This document shows, one piece after another, positions 59,309 to 64,000 of a stretch of 64,000 nt of DNA; within the stretch, counting starts at the first letter, position 1; each line of letters starts with the position of its first letter. The stretch is from contig MKGP02000049.1 in the NCBI GenBank assembly GCA_001913845.2, forward strand, positions 1-64,000, written 5' to 3'. This DNA comes from Limnothrix sp. CACIAM 69d. GTDB lineage: Bacteria > Cyanobacteriota > Cyanobacteriia > CACIAM-69d. The notes under the pieces were generated by a model, which did no database searches, was not told where the DNA came from, and worked only from the letters and a program-made list of their open reading frames with translations. The position numbers and the translations under genes are program-made.

Positions 59309-61069
59309 CTAGCGTTGTTTCAGCACCAACAGGGTCATATCATCCTCAGGCTGCTGTTGATTGAGATGGCTTCGTAAATCAGCAACAATCGCTGCCACAA
59401 TTTCGGACGCTGGGCGATCGCGCTGCTGACAAGTCACCCAGCAGAGCCGCTCCACCCCATAGGCCATTTGCCGATCGCCCTGGGCCTCCGTGATGCCATC
59501 CGTGTAAAGCACCACCACATCACCCGTTTTCAGTTCCAGGGTGGCTTTCTGCACCCAATGGGCAATATCTGGCTCAATTCCGATCGGGAAACCCAAATCC
59601 ATCGTGTCAAATCGTTCGATCGTGCCACTCGATCGGACCACAATCACCTCCTCATGTTGCCCCGTTAAACACAGCCGCCCCCCTTGATAATCCAACAGCG
59701 CCAGGGTGGCATGTTTGTGCAAATTCATGCGCTGCAAGTTTTCATAAATTGCACGATTAATTGTGTTTAAAAAGCGGGCTGAGTTATGCTCGCAGGCCGC
59801 CAGCAGGGTGCGAGCCGCCATCTGAATCATCAGCATTAAGAGGCCGCTTTCTAGGCCATGGCCCGCCACATCACCGATGCCAATTTTGATGTGATCGCCC
59901 TGACAAATCACATCGTAATAATCACCGCTCACTTCCGCCGCCGCCGCCGTAAAGCTGGCAATTTCTAACGGTTCGATCGCCGCCAATTCGCTCTTGGGCG
60001 GCAGCAGCATTTTGTGTAAGCGATGGGCAATTTCTAACTCCGCTTGGGTTTTGGTTAAGGCTAATTGGCTGTTGCTCAAGGCCGCTTCCACCTGCTGGCG
60101 GTTGTCCATTTCCTGGCGCAAATCCTGCAAGGCCGTTTGCAGTTCCACCGTCGCTTGGTCAACGGCCCGTTGCAGGCGGGTCGGCTCGCCCATCAGCTTC
60201 CAAACCACCGCCCCCACCCCGATCGACAGCGCACCGCCCAGCAGCCAAATCACCCCCGCGATCGGGGAGCGATCGCGCCAACCCGATCGGGGAGTTGCCG
60301 CCAACTGCCAAGTGCCATTGGGGATCGCCACCTCCACCAACACCGGATCCTGCTGAAAAACCTGAGCCTGGCCCCAAAACACATCGCCCCGCTCTCCCAG
60401 GCCGTCCTTGCCCCGAATGGTAAGCGCCAATTGCTGACTCACTTTTGGCAAATCCGCCGCTTCATAGATCGCCATTTCATCCACCACCACACTGGCCAGG
60501 CCCCAGTAGGTCGGTGACGAGTTCAAACCCGGTTGATCCACCACAAAAGCCGGGGTGCGATTAATGAAAGCAACTCCCCCTTGCACCAACTTCACGGGGC
60601 CGGCAATGGTGGAGCGCTTTTGTTGAATGGCGCGTTCCACGGCGGCCCGTTGCTCTGGTTTGGCCACCAAGTTCAATCCCAAGGCCAACTCATTCCCCCG
60701 TAAGGGGTAGATATGACTAATGACAGAGTTTTTAGCCAAGTTGACGCTGCGGATGCCGCTGTTTTTTTCCAGCAGCACCGTACCCATGCGGGCAAATTCC
60801 GCCTGGGTCACTTGGGGGTTGGCGGCCACATAGGCCGCCAGAGACTCGGCCAGCAGCAGTTGAGAGTTGATATAGCCTTCGAGCTTGGCACGAACCGTGC
60901 TGAGTTTGCTGAGTACCGTGGCCCGTTCCTGGCTGCGAAATTGGCGGTTTTCGGAACCGACCAGCACGCTGGTTGCCACAAGCACAATCAGGGCCGCCGT
61001 GGCAGCGGCCCCGATCGACTGGGCCTGGCCAAATCGCAGTGGAGGCGATCGGCGCAGGGAAGTGGGCAT
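59309..61069 (-). CDS. Membrane SpoIIE-type serine phosphatase with CHASE sensor
   Basis: A 586-residue PP2C-like phosphatase. From ATG 61069 (MPTSLRRSPPLRFGQAQS, TGGAGA site upstream) there is a transmembrane helix near 22-42 and an extracytoplasmic CHASE domain about 60-245 (PQVTQAEFARMGTVLLEK; GIRSVNLAKN). A second helix follows near 270-290 and a coiled coil about 300-355 (QTALQDLRQEMDNRQQVEAA). The SpoIIE/RsbU domain spans about 370-580, with SGDYYDVI, GIGDVAGHGLESGLLM and LYTDGITEAQGD binding two metals. It likely controls an anti-sigma-antagonist in response to an external signal, as IcfG does in Synechocystis. No adjacent antagonist gene was found. Confidence 0.9.
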   Translation of the reverse strand: MPTSLRRSPPLRFGQAQSIGAAATAALIVLVATSVLVGSENRQFRSQERATVLSKLSTVRAKLEGYINSQLLLAESLAAYVAANPQVTQAEFARMGTVLLEKNSGIRSVNLAKNSVISHIYPLRGNELALGLNLVAKPEQRAAVERAIQQKRSTIAGPVKLVQGGVAFINRTPAFVVDQPGLNSSPTYWGLASVVVDEMAIYEAADLPKVSQQLALTIRGKDGLGERGDVFWGQAQVFQQDPVLVEVAIPNGTWQLAATPRSGWRDRSPIAGVIWLLGGALSIGVGAVVWKLMGEPTRLQRAVDQATVELQTALQDLRQEMDNRQQVEAALSNSQLALTKTQAELEIAHRLHKMLLPPKSELAAIEPLEIASFTAAAAEVSGDYYDVICQGDHIKIGIGDVAGHGLESGLLMLMIQMAARTLLAACEHNSARFLNTINRAIYENLQRMNLHKHATLALLDYQGGRLCLTGQHEEVIVVRSSGTIERFDTMDLGFPIGIEPDIAHWVQKATLELKTGDVVVLYTDGITEAQGDRQMAYGVERLCWVTCQQRDRPASEIVAAIVADLRSHLNQQQPEDDMTLLVLKQR

Positions 61070-61118
61070 AGACGAGATCTCCAGAGAATGCTGTTGCAAT
61101 CGCCGTTGGTCTCTGAGT

Positions 61119-64000
61119 TTAACGGGTATAGTCCGGCGGCCGGTCTCCGGCTGTGGCGGCTTCGGACGGTTCGATCGGAACCGTCACCGGATCCAATTCT
61201 GGCTCGCCATCAAGGGGCCCTTCCAGCACCGGGGCGATCGCCCGGGGTCTGCGGCCCAGCCAGGCCGCTGGCCAAGTGGCCCACTCATGCATCAACACAT
61301 AAAGGCAGGGAATCAAGAACAGGGTCAGCAGCGTGGCCAGAGACAACCCCGAAAACACCACAATCCCCAAGGGTTGCAGAAATTCTCCCCCGGCTCCCAT
61401 GCCGAGGGCCATGGGCAACATCCCCAAAACCGTGGTGATCGTGGTCATCAGGATTGGGCGAAGTCGCTGGGGGGCGGCCTGGATGATCGCGGCTTTGCGG
61501 GGGAGTTGGTATTGTTCGCGCAGTTGGTTCGCCAGCTCCACCATGATGATGGCGTTGTTCACCACGATCCCCACCAACAGCACCGCGCCCACCACCACCG
61601 TGGCCCCGATCGCCGTTTGGGTCCAATAGAGACCCAAAATTCCACCGGCCACCGCCAGGGGAATCGCAAACATGATCACCAGCGGATCAATCAAGGAGTT
61701 GTATTGCACCGCCATCACCACAAACACCAGGAAGGAAGCTAAACCACCCAACAGGGGCAAGGCTTCTTGGATTTGGCGGTTGCTTTCAGCGGCGGGACTG
61801 GGCAGCCGGGTCACCCCCGCAGGCAACTCCAGCTTGCTGAGGATTTGATCCACTTCCGCAAGGGCATCACTGAGGCTGGCTCCGGGGTTCAGGTTCCCGG
61901 CCACCAAAAACACCGATCGCTGGTTAATTCGCTGAATTTCGCTGGGGGCTTGGGCACTGTCGAGGCTGGCCACTTCGCCCAAGCGAACGAGGCGATCGGC
62001 TCCAGCAAACAGGGGCAGGTCTAGCAGTTGGGAGGGGTTGCTGATGGCAGCGCGATCGAGCCGCACGCGCACGTCAACCAACCGGTTTCCCCGCTGCAAT
62101 TGGGTGGGCACGGAACCTTGGATCGCCGTTTCGATCGCCTGGCCAATGTCCGTGATGTCCAGATCCAGATCGGCCAAGCGGGTGGGATCCGGGCGAATTT
62201 GCACCTCCGGCTGCGGGCGATCGCCATCGGGCCGAAAGGCCGCCAGCGTGGCCTGTTCATCGAGGGCCGTCAGCACCTGCCGCCCGGCCCGCGCCAAGGC
62301 CGCCGGATCATTGCCCTGCAAAATCACGTCTAACTCTGCCCCCCGCACGGGCGAGTTATTCAAGATCAAGCCCCGTACCTCGCCGGGTCGCAACCGCAGG
62401 CGAATATCCACCAAATTCAGCTTCCGGAGTTGCCCATTCACCCGCTCCACATAGGCTTCCACATCGGCTCCCGGTTTCAGGGTGATGGTGCTGGTGCTGC
62501 GCAGGGGGTTTTCGTTGGTGTTGCTGCCAAAGAGGGAGCCCCCGATCGTGGTAAAGGCGTATTCTGTTTCCGGCTGTTGGCGCAGGATTTGATCAACCCG
62601 TTCCATCACCTGGCGATTGGTTTCCAGGGTGGTGCTGGGTGGAAAGATGGCCACCAATTGCGCCTGGCCCGTGGCAATGCGCGGCAGGATTTCTTGGGGA
62701 ATGTAACCAACCACTGCCAGGCTGCTGACTGTGAGGGCCGTGGCAATGACCAACACCACCAACAGCCGCACCCGCATTAGCCCGCCCAGCAGCCGGCCAT
62801 AGTTGACCATCACCCCATCCATCCAGCGATCGAACGCTCGCAGGGGCCACCAACGGCTCACCCCACTCGACCAACGCACCGCCAGCAACCGCGCCGCCAT
62901 GGCTGGCACCACCGTGGCCGCCACCAAAATCGAGGCCGCCACCGCAAAGCTGATGGTCAAAATCAGTTCATTAAACAGCAGGGCAATGAACCCGCCAATG
63001 AACAAAAAGGGCAATACGGCCACCAGGTTGGTGCTTGTGGAAGCCAACAGGGCCGACTCCACCGCTTGGCTGCTGACGATCGCCCGATCGACCACTTCCG
63101 CTGGCTCCACCTCTCGGCCATTGGCGCGGGTTCCTTCCACGATCGCTTCCATCATCACGATCGAGTTATCCACCACAATTCCCACACCAAGGGCCAAGCC
63201 GCCCAAGCTGAAAACGTTGATCGTCAGGCCCCAAAACCGCATCAAAATCACCGCCGCCAAGGTGGCCAGCGGAATCGAAATCGACACAATCAGGGTTTGG
63301 CGCAGAGATCCCAAAAAGATAAAGACCGCAAAGGCCGCCAACCCTGTCCCCATCAAGCCCGAGGAAATCACGTTGGAGACGGCATTTTGAATAAACACCG
63401 ACTCGTCTAGGGTAGGCAACAGGGTCACATCCGCCGGAATCGTGCCATTGGCCGCCAGTTCCTGAAGCCGCTGTTTGACGGCGGCCACCACGGCGATCGA
63501 GTTGGCATCGGGCTGCTTTTGCACACTCAGCTTCACTGACGGCTGACCATTCAGGCGCACTTCCACCCGCTGCTCCGCCGTACCGTCCACCACTGTGGCA
63601 AAGTCGCTGAGGGTCACCGTTTGGGTGGGGGCGCTGCCGTTGCCATTCCGCACCACAAAGGGCAATTGGGCTAACTCAGCCGCGCTGCGAAACCGGCCCG
63701 CGGCCCGAGTCAAGGGTTCCCCATCGGGAGCATAGATTCGGCCACCGGAAATATCTTGGTTGCGATCGCTCAAGCCATCCAACACCGTTTGCAGATCCAG
63801 CCCGATCGCCTGGAGCCGTTGTAGATCCAGCGTGACCCGCACCTCTTCTTCCACCCCGCCGGACACATCCACCGAGGCCACCCCATCCACCACATTCAAC
63901 TCACGCGAGAGTTCCTCATCGGCAAACACCCGCAACTGAGCAGGGGATTGGGTGGGCGAGGTCACCGCCAACTCATAAACCGGTAACTGGGAGGGGTCAA
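61119..64000 (-). CDS. RND efflux permease (AcrB-type), N-terminal end beyond window
   Basis: Proton-driven inner-membrane pump; 960 or so codons are inside the window and the start lies past the right edge (the frame is open to 64000, reading LPVYELAVTSP). Porter-domain patterns include VDGVASVDVSGG. TM4 is LALGVGIVVDNSIVMMEAI near the middle, and the C-terminal half repeats the fold with LVGIVVNNAIIMVEL. At TM4 there is one acidic residue (VDN) where AcrB has two (VDD). It has an acidic and proline-rich C-terminal tail (LEGPLDGEPELDPVTVP). The adaptor and outer-membrane protein are not adjacent inside the window. Confidence 0.93.
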   Translation of the reverse strand, partial: DPSQLPVYELAVTSPTQSPAQLRVFADEELSRELNVVDGVASVDVSGGVEEEVRVTLDLQRLQAIGLDLQTVLDGLSDRNQDISGGRIYAPDGEPLTRAAGRFRSAAELAQLPFVVRNGNGSAPTQTVTLSDFATVVDGTAEQRVEVRLNGQPSVKLSVQKQPDANSIAVVAAVKQRLQELAANGTIPADVTLLPTLDESVFIQNAVSNVISSGLMGTGLAAFAVFIFLGSLRQTLIVSISIPLATLAAVILMRFWGLTINVFSLGGLALGVGIVVDNSIVMMEAIVEGTRANGREVEPAEVVDRAIVSSQAVESALLASTSTNLVAVLPFLFIGGFIALLFNELILTISFAVAASILVAATVVPAMAARLLAVRWSSGVSRWWPLRAFDRWMDGVMVNYGRLLGGLMRVRLLVVLVIATALTVSSLAVVGYIPQEILPRIATGQAQLVAIFPPSTTLETNRQVMERVDQILRQQPETEYAFTTIGGSLFGSNTNENPLRSTSTITLKPGADVEAYVERVNGQLRKLNLVDIRLRLRPGEVRGLILNNSPVRGAELDVILQGNDPAALARAGRQVLTALDEQATLAAFRPDGDRPQPEVQIRPDPTRLADLDLDITDIGQAIETAIQGSVPTQLQRGNRLVDVRVRLDRAAISNPSQLLDLPLFAGADRLVRLGEVASLDSAQAPSEIQRINQRSVFLVAGNLNPGASLSDALAEVDQILSKLELPAGVTRLPSPAAESNRQIQEALPLLGGLASFLVFVVMAVQYNSLIDPLVIMFAIPLAVAGGILGLYWTQTAIGATVVVGAVLLVGIVVNNAIIMVELANQLREQYQLPRKAAIIQAAPQRLRPILMTTITTVLGMLPMALGMGAGGEFLQPLGIVVFSGLSLATLLTLFLIPCLYVLMHEWATWPAAWLGRRPRAIAPVLEGPLDGEPELDPVTVPIEPSEAATAGDRPPDYTR

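Overview
The window is chromosomal DNA of a beta-cyanobacterium that is very probably filamentous. The photosynthetic assignment rests on a photosystem II D2 gene cut by the left edge, a form IB Rubisco operon with its RbcX chaperone (rbcL-rbcX-rbcS), a thylakoid-curvature (CAAD/CURT1) protein and a protochlorophyllide-reductase-like small protein. A filamentous habit is inferred from a fraC-fraD-fraE-like cluster, whose Nostoc counterparts act at septal junctions. GATCG-rich HIP1 octamers (GCGATCGC and near variants) occur throughout. No heterocyst-specific gene is seen and the genus cannot be fixed from this sequence.

Layout. 1-5 kb: psbD (partial), then a divergent sucrose pair (neutral invertase / bidomain sucrose-phosphate synthase). 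5-12.4 kb: PAS-GAF histidine kinase, a manganese-type ABC transporter split into divergent mntC and mntAB around an AT-rich repeat operator, and a type I periplasmic-binding protein. 12.7-24.4 kb: pdhA, a small YiaA-like membrane protein, an Orn/Lys/Arg decarboxylase-family enzyme, major pilin PilA, two paralogous methyltransferases, era, a PH-domain protein, tyrS and two tRNA genes. 24.5-30 kb: HlyD adaptor, KdpD-like short sensor, NTF2-like protein, TPR protein, DUF151 nuclease-family protein. 30-37.4 kb: Rubisco operon, a membrane-anchored CHAT-TPR protein, thiE and thiS. 37.7-46.6 kb: CURT1, sugar-binding lipoprotein, pilMNOQ, a glycosyltransferase-like protein. 46.8-64 kb: polyprenyl diphosphate synthase, ispH, an alpha/beta hydrolase, a site-2 protease with CBS domains, sulfate permeases cysTW, the fra cluster, a twin CobA-like ATPase, a CHASE-SpoIIE phosphatase and an RND pump cut by the right edge.

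Most genes are housekeeping or typical of cyanobacteria. The most distinctive signal is in the spacers. Two families of short non-coding mobile elements (about 145 bp with TA target duplication, and about 131 bp with TNA-type duplication) share one palindromic core, AAGGGGCTTAAGCCCCTT, with paired compensatory changes between copies. One copy is nested exactly in the centre of another copy's core. Copies sit directly on the stop codons of pdhA, a methyltransferase gene, era, the glycosyltransferase-like gene, the polyprenyl synthase gene and fraE, in a way that leaves a functional stop. Many other spacers carry 12-15 bp tandem duplications. An orphan intrinsic terminator with a UUCG loop near 35.6 kb suggests an unannotated small RNA. 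No CRISPR array, prophage, transposase gene or classical defence island is visible.
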